A stretch of 64,000 bases of DNA from an uncultured Tateyamaria sp. (GTDB lineage Bacteria; Pseudomonadota; Alphaproteobacteria; Rhodobacterales; Rhodobacteraceae). Location: contig NZ_CANMBJ010000004.1 of assembly GCF_947496075.1 (NCBI RefSeq), forward strand, positions 1-64,000, read 5' to 3'. This document shows, piece by piece, positions 34,187 through 43,335 of the stretch (position 1 is the stretch's first letter; each line of letters begins with the position of its first letter). The position numbers and the translations under genes were made by a program. The notes under the pieces were generated by a model. It did not search any database, was not told the DNA's origin, and worked only from the letters and a program-made list of their open reading frames with translations.

Positions 34187-36328
34187 TTATCCCGCGATCA
34201 TCGTTTGCCCGGCTGATGGCTCGGGGCGACGGAAGCGGTCGATGGCAGCCACATCACTCTCTGCTTGAAGCGCCCCCATCAACGTATGCAGATGCTGGGC
34301 GTCCCGAAGCTCTACGTAGACCATCAATCTAAAGAAGTCAGGTTTACGATCCACGAATTCGAGATTTGAAATATTGGCCCTGCTCTCACCGATCAATGTG
34401 CAAATGCGTCCCAGGACACCGGCGTCATTGCCAATGGTCAGATCAAGCGTCACGCCGTACACAGCCGGATGGCTGCCGTCGTGCCAATGCAGGTCCAGCC
34501 ATCGGTCGGGTTGATTCTCGTATTCGACAAGGCGCGCGCAATCTATGGCGTGTACAACCACGCCTTCACCCCGAAAGGTGATCCCGACAATGCGCTCGCC
34601 TGGCAACGGTTCGCAGCACGTTGCGCGCTGGAATGACTGTCCCGGCAAAAGCCCAATGACCGCGCGGCGCGCGTCGACCTGTTTGCCAGACTTAGGTGTC
34701 AAATCAGGATAGATGGCCTGCACCACTTCGCGGCCGGTCAACTCGGCTGACCCCAGACGCGCCAGTACTTCGTCCGCATCCTTCAAGCGCAATCGTTTGG
34801 CGGCGGCATCCAATGCCTTGTCCGTGGCCTTCTTGCGCACATGAGCGAAGGCGGACCGAGCCAATTCGCGCCCCAATGTAATGAAACGGTCGCGATCCGC
34901 CTCGCGCAGAGAACGACGGATGGCTGTCTTGGCCTTGCCGGTCGTAGCAATCTCAAGCCATGTGGCCTGCGGTGTCTGGCCCTCGGCGGTGATGATGTCG
35001 ACGGACTGGCCATTTTTGACCCGTGTCCACAAGGGCACACGCATCCCGTCCACCTTGGCCCCGACACAGGCGTTCCCGATCCTTGTGTGGATCGCATAGG
35101 CAAAATCGATGGGTGTGGCGCCTTTCGGCAATTTCACCACCTCGCCCTTGGGGGTAAAGCAGAACACCTGGTCCGAATACATCTCGAGCTTCACAGCCTC
35201 GAGGAAATCTTCGTGGTCTTCTTCGCTGTCGAACTGCTCGGTCAGTTGAGAAATCCACTTGGCCGGATCCACGGCAAACGGGTTCTGTGACCGCACGCCA
35301 TCGCGATAGGACCAGTGCGCAGCCACGCCGGTTTCCGCCACATCGTGCATCTGCCGGGTGCGGATCTGCACTTCGACCCGCTTGCCGTCGCGGCCCGACA
35401 CAGTGGTGTGGATAGACCGATACCCGTTGGTCTTGGGCTGGCTGATGTAGTCCTTGAACCGGCCTGGCACTGCGCGCCACCGCTGATGAATGGCCCCGAG
35501 CGCGCGATAGCAATCTTCTTCGGATCCGGTGATGACACGGAAGCCATAGATGTCGGACAGACGGGAAAAGGACTGATCCTTTTCCTGCATCTTGCGCCAG
35601 ATGGAATAAGGTTTCTTGGCGCGGCCAAATACTTCGGCCTCAATGTGCACCTTTTCCAATTCAAACCGCATATCGCCGGTAATGCGCTGAATGACGTCGC
35701 CAGTTTCGCGCTGCATGGTGATAAAGCGGCGAATGATAGATGATCTGGCGTCCGGATTTAGAACTTTGAACGCAAGATCTTCCAGCTCTTCCCGCATCCA
35801 TTGCATCCCCATGCGGCCCGACAAAGGGGCGAAGATATCCATGGTTTCGCGGGCCTTTTGAACCTGCTTGTCCGGGCGCATGGACTTGATGGTGCGCATG
35901 TTGTGCAAGCGGTCGCTCAGTTTAACCAGGATCACGCGCATGTCCTTTGACATGGCCATGAACAGCTTGCGGAAGTTTTCGGCCTGCTTGGTCTCGACAC
36001 TCGACAGCTGCAGGTTGGTCAGCTTGGTGACGCCGTCCACCAGCTTGGCAACCTCGTCTCCGAACTGTTCAGACACCATGGCATAGCTTGCCTTGGTGTC
36101 CTCGATCGTGTCGTGCAGAAGGGCGGTAACGATGGTGGCATCGTCCAGCTGCTGCTCGGTCAGGATAGCAGCAACGGCAACGGGGTGCGTGAAGTACGGC
36201 TCGCCCGAATGGCGAAACTGCCCATCGTGCATCTGTCCGCCAAAGGCATAAGCCCGGCGGATCAGGTCTTCGTTTGTCTTTGGATTATAGTTGCGGACCA
36301 GCGCGATCAGATCGTCGTCAGAGATCAT
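34187..36328 (-). CDS. rsh: Bifunctional (p)ppGpp synthetase/hydrolase, RelA/SpoT family
   Basis: Makes and degrades the alarmone (p)ppGpp. It has 713 residues in the usual order: HD hydrolase domain (metal-binding HD at about 72-73 within LLHDTIEDT), synthetase domain (YGFRVITGSEED and the KTNGYRSIHTTV block), TGS (FTPKGEVVKLPKGATPIDFAY), a conserved helical region, and a C-terminal ACT domain. The intact HD motif and synthetase motifs suggest both activities, as in other single-Rsh alphaproteobacteria. It lies 21 bp after rpoZ. Confidence 0.96.
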   Translation of the reverse strand: MISDDDLIALVRNYNPKTNEDLIRRAYAFGGQMHDGQFRHSGEPYFTHPVAVAAILTEQQLDDATIVTALLHDTIEDTKASYAMVSEQFGDEVAKLVDGVTKLTNLQLSSVETKQAENFRKLFMAMSKDMRVILVKLSDRLHNMRTIKSMRPDKQVQKARETMDIFAPLSGRMGMQWMREELEDLAFKVLNPDARSSIIRRFITMQRETGDVIQRITGDMRFELEKVHIEAEVFGRAKKPYSIWRKMQEKDQSFSRLSDIYGFRVITGSEEDCYRALGAIHQRWRAVPGRFKDYISQPKTNGYRSIHTTVSGRDGKRVEVQIRTRQMHDVAETGVAAHWSYRDGVRSQNPFAVDPAKWISQLTEQFDSEEDHEDFLEAVKLEMYSDQVFCFTPKGEVVKLPKGATPIDFAYAIHTRIGNACVGAKVDGMRVPLWTRVKNGQSVDIITAEGQTPQATWLEIATTGKAKTAIRRSLREADRDRFITLGRELARSAFAHVRKKATDKALDAAAKRLRLKDADEVLARLGSAELTGREVVQAIYPDLTPKSGKQVDARRAVIGLLPGQSFQRATCCEPLPGERIVGITFRGEGVVVHAIDCARLVEYENQPDRWLDLHWHDGSHPAVYGVTLDLTIGNDAGVLGRICTLIGESRANISNLEFVDRKPDFFRLMVYVELRDAQHLHTLMGALQAESDVAAIDRFRRPEPSAGQTMIAG

Positions 36329-36349
36329 CCGGTCCGCACCCGACTGGGA

Positions 36350-36703
36350 TCAGCCCTGGCCTTGCGCGGCCATCAGCTGACGCAGAAGCATCTCTTCGGA
36401 CATGCTGTCTTCTTCCGGCTTGTCCTGCTCGGCACCCATAAGAAGCGCCATTGCGTCTTCTTCTGCCTCGTCCACTTCGATCTGGCTCTGGTTCGATTCG
36501 ATCAGACGCTCACGCAGTTCTTCCGAACTTTGAGTCTCTTCAGCGATCTCGCGCAGGGACACGACCGGGTTCTTGTCATTGTCGCGGTCCACTGTAATGG
36601 GCGCGCCGGACGAAATCTCGCGGGCGCGATGCGCGGCCAGCATCACCAGCTCGAAACGGTTCGGAACCTTGTCAACGCAGTCTTCAACGGTCACGCGGGC
36701 CAT
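36350..36703 (-). CDS. rpoZ: RNA polymerase omega subunit
   Basis: The small subunit that helps assemble RNA polymerase and binds ppGpp in some bacteria. It has 117 residues and starts with [24 protein letters not shown], the omega signature (given in part); an acidic tail follows. It is encoded just before rsh, the ppGpp synthetase, a conserved pairing. Confidence 0.96.
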   Translation of the reverse strand: MARVTVEDCVDKVPNRFELVMLAAHRAREISSGAPITVDRDNDKNPVVSLREIAEETQSSEELRERLIESNQSQIEVDEAEEDAMALLMGAEQDKPEEDSMSEEMLLRQLMAAQGQG

Positions 36704-36776
36704 GGGTGTGCTCCAGATCAGGCGAGTTTAGATAGAAGGCTGTTATTTAGGGCCGATTGCACAGAATGACAAGCGC

Positions 36777-37388
36777 CTATTCGATGGGCACGATCGCTTC
36801 AATATCTGCGCTCGGAAGCGCATCCCGCATCTCCGTAACTGACTTCCGTGTAATTGGGTGCACCCAATCAGGCGCGACATCCGACAAGGGAACAAGAACG
36901 AATGCGCGTTCGTGCATGCGAGGGTGCGGCAACAGCAATTGACCTGGGGCCATTTCCTTCTGTTTTTCCAATGGTAGTTCCATCCAGGTGCGCAAGACCC
37001 GAACACTCGGTCGGATCATGTCGTCATGTGCTAGCAAATCCAAATCTATGATACGCTGCTCCCATCGGGCCTTTCGGCGGCGTCCAAGACGCGCTTCGAC
37101 CTCATGCAAACGGGCAATTGCTTCGGAAGATGACCAATGTGCCTCAACTAAAAGCGCCGCGTTCACAAAGTCGGGACCACTGTCGACGGGGACTGCTGGA
37201 GTTCGAAAAAAGCGACTACGACCCCGAATCACTGCTCCCATCTCTTCAATCGAATCAATGGCGTTGTGGAGCGTTTCGATGGGTGTTCCGACGCTCGAAT
37301 GCATGTTTGACCCAAGGGCAACCAGCAATTTTGAACTGTTACATGGCGTAGTTTTGCCTATTTGGGTATCATCAGTGACTTGCGACAT
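36777..37388 (-). CDS. folK: 2-amino-4-hydroxy-6-hydroxymethyldihydropteridine pyrophosphokinase
   Basis: Transfers pyrophosphate from ATP to hydroxymethyldihydropterin in folate synthesis. It has 203 residues, longer than the 160-residue E. coli protein because of an N-terminal extension of about 20 residues. The HPPK signature is seen in VALGSNM, RFFRTPAVP, the acidic ATP/Mg motif RIIDLDLLAHDD and the LPHPRMHERAFVLVPL region. The ATG at 37388 is chosen over a GTG at 37400. It is more AT-rich than its neighbours. Confidence 0.93.
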   Translation of the reverse strand: MSQVTDDTQIGKTTPCNSSKLLVALGSNMHSSVGTPIETLHNAIDSIEEMGAVIRGRSRFFRTPAVPVDSGPDFVNAALLVEAHWSSSEAIARLHEVEARLGRRRKARWEQRIIDLDLLAHDDMIRPSVRVLRTWMELPLEKQKEMAPGQLLLPHPRMHERAFVLVPLSDVAPDWVHPITRKSVTEMRDALPSADIEAIVPIE

Positions 37389-37486
37389 ATTAAAAATCAC
37401 CTATTTTTCAATCACCGTCTTTCGCGTTTTTACGCACTCACTCACGGAAATCACAGGCGGTACCCGAATTTTCGGAAGGACATTTT

Positions 37487-38059
37487 ATGTTTTACAAGGA
37501 CGAACGGCTGGCGCTGTTCATCGACGGTTCGAACTTATACGCCGCAGCCAAAGCGCTTGGGTTCGATATCGACTACAAGTTACTGCGACAGGAGTTCATG
37601 CGTCGAGGCAAGTTACTCCGCGCTTTTTACTACACCGCACTGTTGGAAAATGACGAGTATTCGCCGATCCGACCTTTGGTCGATTGGTTGAACTACAACG
37701 GCTTTACCATGGTGACCAAGCCAGCCAAGGAATACACCGACTCGATGGGGCGTCGTAAGGTAAAAGGAAACATGGACATCGAATTAGCGGTGGATGCCAT
37801 GGAACTTGCGCCGCGTGTCGACCACATTGTTCTATTTTCGGGCGACGGGGATTTTCGTCCGCTTGTGGAAAGCCTACAACGTCAAGGCGTTCGGGTTTCT
37901 GTTGTGTCGACGATCCGCAGCCAACCCCCGATGATTTCGGACGATCTGCGGCGTCAGGCAGATAACTTCATTGAGCTGGACGAACTGAAGGACGTCATAG
38001 GGCGGCCGCCGCGCGAGCCAATGCCAGAACGCGAAGAGCGGGTTCAGGCTCAGGGCTAA
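37487..38059 (+). CDS. NYN-domain protein (LabA/DUF88-like)
   Basis: A 190-residue protein with a PIN-like NYN nuclease fold. The acidic residues of the presumed active site are visible: LFIDGSNLY near the start, GNMDIELAVDAM in the middle and VLFSGDGDFRPLV near residue 120. Members of this family are predicted RNases with no settled targets; LabA in cyanobacteria affects circadian output. A site AAGGA precedes the ATG. It is divergent from folK. Confidence 0.9.
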   Translation: MFYKDERLALFIDGSNLYAAAKALGFDIDYKLLRQEFMRRGKLLRAFYYTALLENDEYSPIRPLVDWLNYNGFTMVTKPAKEYTDSMGRRKVKGNMDIELAVDAMELAPRVDHIVLFSGDGDFRPLVESLQRQGVRVSVVSTIRSQPPMISDDLRRQADNFIELDELKDVIGRPPREPMPEREERVQAQG

Positions 38060-38161
38060 GCCAATAGTGAAACTGCCAGCGACATTGCACTGCCGCTGGC
38101 TGTCCGTTCACAAAGTGTTTGGTCATAGAAATAATTTGGCGCGCCGTTGGATAGAACGCAC

Positions 38162-38190
38162 CACAGTGTTTTAAAACGAAAATCACTGTG
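38162..38190. promoter_or_regulatory. CACAGTG/CACTGTG inverted repeat upstream of the LuxR-type gene
   Basis: CACAGTG (38162-38168) and CACTGTG (38184-38190) are perfect 7-bp inverted arms with centres 22 bp apart, two helical turns. The spacer contains TTTTAAAA. It is a reasonable dimer-binding operator by geometry; the protein is unknown. Confidence 0.45.
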
Positions 38191-38193
38191 CCA

Positions 38194-38217
38194 GTATCCC
38201 CCTGATTGGGGGGATAC
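38194..38217. promoter_or_regulatory. Perfect hairpin/palindrome over the LuxR-type ribosome-binding site
   Basis: GTATCCCCC (38194-38202) and GGGGGATAC (38209-38217) are perfect 9-bp inverted arms around a 6-nt loop. The G-rich right arm is the likely ribosome-binding site for the GTG at 38222, so in RNA the hairpin would hide it. It could instead, or also, be a DNA operator. Confidence 0.6.
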
Positions 38218-38221
38218 GCAC

Positions 38222-38962
38222 GTGTATCGTGACGCCGAAGCACTTGAACAACTGACAAACATCGAAGAGTTGTGGGATGGCGCTGTGCAAAGGCTGCGCG
38301 CGCGCGGCATTCACCACGTCATCTACATCACAGCTCATGGTTCCCCGCCGGAAGCCAGCAGGCTACTGACCACTTGCCCGGATCTGTATGCGAACGCTTC
38401 ACCGGATACGGATCCTTTCTTGAGCCATTGTTGCGACAGTTACGAGATCACCCCAACCGGCCCCGAGTTTCTGTCACAACATTCCTATCTACCTGATGAG
38501 GCGAAGGCGTTCATCAAGACAGCGCGAGCCGAAGGATTCCTGACAGGCTTTGGGATTCCGACCCGCCTCCGCGGGGCAGACCGCTACGGCGGCTTCAACC
38601 TCGGAACAAAACTGGATCGCGCAACCTTCATGGAACGTATGTGGCCGCAAGCTGAACAGTTCCGCCTGTTCTGCCTGCTTGTACATCGCAGGATCGAAGA
38701 GCTGTCCGGGGCGAAGACTGATCATGAACCAGCTTTGATCGCACCCAACATGCCAGCCGCTCTCAAAGCACTCAGCCCGCGCGAGGCCGAAATCATATAC
38801 ATGCTGGCACGCGGCCTCAGTCGCAAGGAAGCCGCGCGCCTGTGCGGGATCAGCATGAACACCGTCGGGGAATACGCCAAGACAGCCTATCGCAAGCTTG
38901 GCATCCACAACCGCGCAGAAGCCGCCCGCCTGGTTTTTGGCAACACAGACCGCGCAGTCTAG
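38222..38962 (+). CDS. LuxR-family regulator with AHL-binding-like domain (LuxR solo)
   Basis: A 246-residue regulator from the GTG at 38222. The C-terminal LuxR HTH (LSPREAEIIYMLARGLSRKE, then the recognition helix SMNTVGEYAKTAYRKLGI) is canonical. The N-terminal domain resembles an autoinducer-binding domain (the Asp-Pro pair in DTDPFLSH, the GFGIP turn and the GGFNLG block), but Trp/Tyr residues that usually contact the acyl-homoserine lactone are not obvious. No luxI gene is in the window. A TTG at 38147 would give a longer N-terminus running through two inverted repeats. Confidence 0.83.
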   Translation: MYRDAEALEQLTNIEELWDGAVQRLRARGIHHVIYITAHGSPPEASRLLTTCPDLYANASPDTDPFLSHCCDSYEITPTGPEFLSQHSYLPDEAKAFIKTARAEGFLTGFGIPTRLRGADRYGGFNLGTKLDRATFMERMWPQAEQFRLFCLLVHRRIEELSGAKTDHEPALIAPNMPAALKALSPREAEIIYMLARGLSRKEAARLCGISMNTVGEYAKTAYRKLGIHNRAEAARLVFGNTDRAV

Positions 38963-39022
38963 CCGACACTCTTTACCCCAACGCCCCTAAAGCTTACGTC
39001 TGACACAACGACAGGAGCGGCC

Positions 39023-39973
39023 ATGACCAAGCCAGCATTGACCCTTTATCTCGCCGCCCCGCGCGGGTTTTGCGCTGGCGTGGATCGCGCGATCAAGATC
39101 GTTGAAATGGCATTGGATAAGTGGGGCGCGCCCGTGTTTGTCCGGCACGAGATCGTGCACAACAAGTTCGTTGTCGACAGCCTGCGTGCCAAGGGTGCCG
39201 TCTTTGTCGAGGAACTGACGGAATGCCCGGATGACCGGCCCGTCATCTTCTCGGCCCACGGTGTGCCCAAGTCCGTCCCGCAAGCGGCGCAAGCGCGCGA
39301 GATGATCTATGTCGATGCAACCTGCCCACTGGTCAGCAAGGTTCACATTGAGGCGCAGCGGCATGCCGACAACGGTTTGCAGATGATCATGATCGGCCAT
39401 GAGGGCCACCCCGAAACGATAGGCACAATGGGCCAACTGCCGGATGGCGATGTGTTGCTGGTCGAAACCGTCGAAGACGTGGCAACGGTACAGGTGCGCG
39501 ACCCGGACAGGCTTGCCTTCGTCACACAAACCACGCTGTCGGTGGATGACACAGCGGACATCGTTTCGGCCCTGCAAACCCGCTTCCCCGCCATCGTCGG
39601 CCCGCACAAGGAAGACATCTGCTACGCCACGACCAACCGGCAGGAAGCGGTCAAGGCGATGGCCCCCAAATGCGACGCGATGCTCGTGGTTGGTGCTCCC
39701 AACTCGTCAAACTCCAAACGGCTGGTCGAAGTGGGCGCACGCGCGGGCTGCACCTACGCGCAATTGGTGCAACGGGGGACGGATATCGATTGGCGCGCGC
39801 TGGACGGGATCAAGAGCATGGGCATCACGGCCGGCGCATCCGCACCGGAAGTGCTGATCAACGAAGTCATCGACGCCTTCCGCGACAGATATGACGTGAC
39901 GGTCGAGATGGTCGAAACAGCGGTCGAGAATGTGGAATTCAAAGTGCCACGGGTTTTGCGAGAGTCTGCATAA
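39023..39973 (+). CDS. ispH: 4-hydroxy-3-methylbut-2-enyl diphosphate reductase
   Basis: The last enzyme of the MEP isoprenoid pathway, making IPP and DMAPP. It has 316 residues and the three conserved cysteines that bind the iron-sulfur cluster in [21 protein letters not shown] and [11 protein letters not shown]; the substrate motifs GHEGHPE and [10 protein letters not shown] are also present. A CAGGAG site precedes the ATG. Confidence 0.98.
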   Translation: MTKPALTLYLAAPRGFCAGVDRAIKIVEMALDKWGAPVFVRHEIVHNKFVVDSLRAKGAVFVEELTECPDDRPVIFSAHGVPKSVPQAAQAREMIYVDATCPLVSKVHIEAQRHADNGLQMIMIGHEGHPETIGTMGQLPDGDVLLVETVEDVATVQVRDPDRLAFVTQTTLSVDDTADIVSALQTRFPAIVGPHKEDICYATTNRQEAVKAMAPKCDAMLVVGAPNSSNSKRLVEVGARAGCTYAQLVQRGTDIDWRALDGIKSMGITAGASAPEVLINEVIDAFRDRYDVTVEMVETAVENVEFKVPRVLRESA

Positions 39974-40007
39974 CACGCGAATGGCCGGTTTGAGCCCATG
40001 TCAGACA

Positions 40008-40544
40008 TCAAATGACGTATATGTGCGGCCCCTCATTCTTAGTTTCCCACCATTCCTCCAGGTCAGAAAAGCTGTGAATAAGCTGTGTTGCGACATCGTC
40101 TGGTGTGTATCTAAACGACATCGATAGAATGGATGCTTTCCATGGCTTTCGTGCCTGAAACCAATTCGACAATCCGCCTCCCTTCGAACGCTGGACCCTT
40201 CCCATGATATTCAATGCATATCGGTCGGATAGCCTCTGTTCAACACTTATGCCCTCATCGAGGTCCAACTCGCTGAAGTTCAAGACAAAAAGCGGGCGGT
40301 GATATTTGTCCCATTGAATTTCGAACCAGTGGATCTTGCTATCGCGGACGCGGTGAAACGGAACAGATAACGCATTTGCCCTTCCGCGGACAAAGCCCAA
40401 GTCAGCCACAAATGGATAGAACTGCGATTTTAGTGCTTCTCTGTATGGTTTCGACTTGCTCAAAACGGCCCTCGCACTCTGTCTCAACCATACAATATCT
40501 ATACCAATGCCGAATGTCTTCTTTGTCCCGCAGAGCTGTCGCAC
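40008..40544 (-). CDS. DUF4304-like protein
   Basis: A 178-residue protein of unknown role. The block FYPFVADLGFVRGRANALSVPFHRVRDSK (in part) and the following aromatic 'IHWFEIQWDKYHRPLFVLNF' resemble DUF4304. The base composition is clearly more AT-rich than the surrounding genes. No ATG is in frame near the start: the GTG at 40544 is used, and TTGs at 40487 and 40463 are alternatives, so the N-terminus is uncertain. It faces away from the next LysE gene across a region with a perfect 18-bp palindrome. Confidence 0.6.
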   Translation of the reverse strand: MRQLCGTKKTFGIGIDIVWLRQSARAVLSKSKPYREALKSQFYPFVADLGFVRGRANALSVPFHRVRDSKIHWFEIQWDKYHRPLFVLNFSELDLDEGISVEQRLSDRYALNIMGRVQRSKGGGLSNWFQARKPWKASILSMSFRYTPDDVATQLIHSFSDLEEWWETKNEGPHIYVI

Positions 40545-40708
40545 GCATTGACACTAAGATGGTCCAGCTCCAAAGTTCCGGCCGCTTTCGGCGAGCAGCA
40601 TGGCTTTCGCATGGTTAAAATCGCGTATCCCCACCGCGCGATAACCAGCCCTTTGTGACCAAACACAAATCACAAACCGCTAAACATCCCGTAACCCCAC
40701 CGAAGAGC

Positions 40709-40726
40709 CTGTCCCCGCGGGGACAG
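40709..40726. promoter_or_regulatory. Perfect 18-bp palindrome CTGTCCCCGCGGGGACAG
   Basis: The sequence is its own reverse complement over 18 bp with no spacer. It lies in the divergent interval between the DUF4304-like gene and the LysE gene, 56 bp before the latter. This shape fits an operator better than a terminator. Confidence 0.5.
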
Positions 40727-40782
40727 ATTGCCAAATCCGCCCCTTCGCCCTAGCCTTCGCCTGTCCCAACCCGAAGGTTTCC

Positions 40783-41397
40783 ATGCTCTCTCTGCAGTTT
40801 TTCCTGACCGCCCTCGTCGTCGTCATCGCCCCCGGAACTGGCGTGATCTACACCCTCGCCCTGGGCCTTGGCCAAGGCCGTCGCGCCGCGCTCTGGGCCG
40901 CATTTGGCTGCACAGTCGGGATCGTCCCCCACCTCCTCGCCGCGACACTCGGACTGGCGGCGATCCTTCACACCTCTGCTCTGCTGTTCAATATCGTGAA
41001 ATTTGCCGGCGTCGCGTATCTGTTGTGGCTCGCATGGGGCAGTCTGCGCAGCGGTGGCGCACTGAACATTTCGTCCCAACGCAGTGCCGATGCCGGGTGG
41101 CGCATTGCAAGGCGGGGTGCGTTGATCAACATCCTGAACCCGAAGCTGTCCATTTTCTTCCTCGCGCTTCTGCCGCCGTTCCTGTCGGGCAACGCGACAA
41201 CCGCAACGTTCGAGATGACGACCCTTGGGCTGGTTTTCATGGCAATGACCTTCGCCGTGTTCGTTCTGTACGGCACATTCGCCGCAGCGGGGCGCCAGTG
41301 GATCCTCGGATCAGAAGTCGTCATGCGCTGGCTCTCGCGCAGCTTTGCCGCGATCTTTGCTGCGTTGGCAGGCCGCCTTGCGCTCGAACGCGCGTGA
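40783..41397 (+). CDS. LysE/RhtB-family exporter
   Basis: A 204-residue inner-membrane transporter, about six membrane helices. The N-terminal FLTALVVVIAPGTGVIYTLALG and the later RRGALINILNPKLSIFF match the LysE/RhtB family, with APGTG instead of TPGP. Its TGA overlaps a GTG start of the next gene, which makes it the first of a coupled run that continues into DUF1905, DUF3429, the methyltransferase and rnhA. Confidence 0.92.
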   Translation: MLSLQFFLTALVVVIAPGTGVIYTLALGLGQGRRAALWAAFGCTVGIVPHLLAATLGLAAILHTSALLFNIVKFAGVAYLLWLAWGSLRSGGALNISSQRSADAGWRIARRGALINILNPKLSIFFLALLPPFLSGNATTATFEMTTLGLVFMAMTFAVFVLYGTFAAAGRQWILGSEVVMRWLSRSFAAIFAALAGRLALERA

Positions 41398-41846
41398 GCA
41401 GCAACTGGATTCACTTCGATGGCATTATCGAACCCATGGTTTGGGGAAAAAACACCTACACCGTTATGTGTCTACCGGACACGGTTGCGGCAGCTCTGCC
41501 GCCCCATACCAAACGGATCGAGGGCGAGTTTGGCGATTTCCCGATCAATCTCGCGTTGACGAAAGCCCCAGTGATCGACAGCCTGTTTGTTTACACCGGC
41601 AAGACATTTCTCCGCGACAGCGGGCTTGAAGTTGGAGAACCTTTTGATGCGCGCGTACGACCCGTTGACCCAAGGCTGGTTGAGGTGGCACAGGATGTTT
41701 TGCTGGCCATCCGAAGATGCGGTCAGATCAACGCCTGGAACGCTTTGACACCTGGTCAGCAGCGCTCCAGATTGCATCTTGTCAACACGGCCAAAAGGGC
41801 CGACACCCGCACCAAGCGCATTCAGAAACTGATCAGCGAACTATGA
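41394..41846 (+). CDS. DUF1905/YdeI-like protein
   Basis: A 150-residue protein starting at a GTG that overlaps the stop of the LysE gene by 4 bp (GTGA). The pattern WIHFDGIIEPMVWGKNTYTV and GEFGDFPINLALTKAPV is typical of DUF1905, followed by a C-terminal helical part of the YdeI/OmpD-associated type. Function unknown. It overlaps the DUF3429 gene by 4 bp. Confidence 0.83.
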   Translation: MSSNWIHFDGIIEPMVWGKNTYTVMCLPDTVAAALPPHTKRIEGEFGDFPINLALTKAPVIDSLFVYTGKTFLRDSGLEVGEPFDARVRPVDPRLVEVAQDVLLAIRRCGQINAWNALTPGQQRSRLHLVNTAKRADTRTKRIQKLISEL

Positions 41847-42292
41847 CCAGAATACCCATCGTCCCCCTTGCCCTTGGCCTGGCCGGTCTGATCCCGTTTG
41901 TCTGGGGGGCAGCGACTATCTTGAGTGATGGGTTGGGAGCATGGGGCGCGCAGGCATTCGGGCCACGTTTCGTCGGACCATATGTTCAGCTGTTCTACGG
42001 TTCGGTCATCCTGTCGTTCATGTCTGGCGTTTTGTGGGGGTTTGCGACCAAGACCAAAGGTACACAGGCGGCCATGGGTTACACCCTATCGGTGGTACCT
42101 GCCCTGTGGGCGTTCTTCATGACGGGGGGTGGTCCAACAAGCGCAGGAACGAATCTCATCTTCGGCTTCATCGGCCTGCTCATGCTGGACTTCGCCTTTT
42201 TCCGCTGGGGTCTGACACCGTCGTGGTGGATGAAGTTGCGGCTACTACTGACGGCCATCGTCGTGGCCTGCCTAGCGGCTACGGTGGTGTGA
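41843..42292 (+). CDS. DUF3429-family membrane protein
   Basis: A 149-residue inner-membrane protein with four to five hydrophobic helices; the blocks QLFYGSVILSFMSGVLWGF and GFIGLLMLDFAFFRWGLTPSWW (given in part) are typical of DUF3429. No function is known. It begins with the ATGA overlap of the DUF1905 gene and ends 1 bp before the methyltransferase start. Confidence 0.85.
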   Translation: MTRIPIVPLALGLAGLIPFVWGAATILSDGLGAWGAQAFGPRFVGPYVQLFYGSVILSFMSGVLWGFATKTKGTQAAMGYTLSVVPALWAFFMTGGGPTSAGTNLIFGFIGLLMLDFAFFRWGLTPSWWMKLRLLLTAIVVACLAATVV

Positions 42293-42293
42293 G

Positions 42294-42887
42294 ATGAGTG
42301 ACCGGGAAACCCTTCAAGTCTACGCAGACAAGGCCGCAGAATATGCGCGTATGACAATCAAAGAAGCTGCCGGGCCGTCTATGCAGCGCTTCGTCGCAAA
42401 CATGCCCGACGGCGGCACCGTTCTCGACATCGGCTGTGGCCCCGGATTTGCCGCTGCCGCTATGGCACAGGCGGGGCTGGTCGCCCACGCATGGGACCCC
42501 GTGCCCGAGATGCTGGATATCGCCCGGTCGCATGCCGGTGTCACAGTGCGACAGGCCAGCTACGGTGATCTGACCGAAACCGCAGCCTATGACGGTATCT
42601 GGGCCAACTTCTCGATGCTGCACACGCCGCTGGGAAAATGGCCCGACCAGTTCACGGCGATCCGCGCCGCCCTGAAACCGGGTGGCCTGTTCCATTTTGG
42701 CACCAAGCTGGGCACAGGCGAAAGCCGCGACCGCATCGGACGGCTCTATTCCTACATGACCGAAGACGCATTGACCGACCTGCTGACCCACACCGGGTTC
42801 GACATCGAGTACAGCCACACGGGCGAGGAAGCAGGCCTGTCGGGCGAGGTTGCTCCGTTCATCGTGCTACAGGCCGCCCGTGCCTGA
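42294..42887 (+). CDS. SAM-dependent class I methyltransferase
   Basis: A 197-residue protein with the Rossmann-type SAM-binding motif [10 protein letters not shown] at about residues 43-51 and the acidic strand-2 region that follows; post-motif I and IV regions are present. The acceptor substrate is not readable. It starts 1 bp after the DUF3429 gene and its last 8 bp overlap the rnhA start. Confidence 0.9.
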   Translation: MSDRETLQVYADKAAEYARMTIKEAAGPSMQRFVANMPDGGTVLDIGCGPGFAAAAMAQAGLVAHAWDPVPEMLDIARSHAGVTVRQASYGDLTETAAYDGIWANFSMLHTPLGKWPDQFTAIRAALKPGGLFHFGTKLGTGESRDRIGRLYSYMTEDALTDLLTHTGFDIEYSHTGEEAGLSGEVAPFIVLQAARA

Positions 42888-43335
42888 GCTGTTTGCCTAT
42901 ACAGACGGTGCCTGCTCCGGAAATCCCGGCCCGGGTGGCTGGGGTGTTTTGTTGCGGGCCATGGACGGCGACCGGATCGTCAAGGAACGTGAACTCAAGG
43001 GCGGAGAGGCCCAGACCACCAACAACAAGATGGAGCTGATGGCTGCCATCTCGGCCCTCGAAGCGCTTGGCAAACCATCCACCATCACCGTCGTGACCGA
43101 CAGTAACTACGTCAAAAACGGGATCACCAGCTGGATCCACGGCTGGAAGCGGAACGGATGGAAGAACGCGGCCAAGAAACCCGTCGCAAATGCCGACTTG
43201 TGGCAAAGACTGGACGCAGCCCAAGCCCGACACGATGTGACATGGGAATGGGTCAAAGGGCACGCCGGTCACCCAGAAAACGAGCGGGCCGACGAACTGG
43301 CGCGAGCAGGCATGGCACCCTTCAAAGGGAAATGA
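42880..43335 (+). CDS. rnhA: Ribonuclease HI
   Basis: Cleaves the RNA strand of RNA-DNA hybrids. It has 151 residues from the GTG at 42880, which overlaps the methyltransferase stop by 8 bp; this start gives the normal family length. All catalytic acids are visible: Asp9 in [16 protein letters not shown], Glu in NKMELMAA, Asp in TDSNYV and the last Asp in ENERADELA, plus the His of KGHAGHPEN. Confidence 0.96.
   Translation: MPELFAYTDGACSGNPGPGGWGVLLRAMDGDRIVKERELKGGEAQTTNNKMELMAAISALEALGKPSTITVVTDSNYVKNGITSWIHGWKRNGWKNAAKKPVANADLWQRLDAAQARHDVTWEWVKGHAGHPENERADELARAGMAPFKGK

Noticed and set aside
40728-41393. N-terminal 222 codons of the frame leading into the DUF1905 gene
   Set aside because: They run out of frame through the LysE gene; the DUF1905 gene starts at the GTG at 41394.
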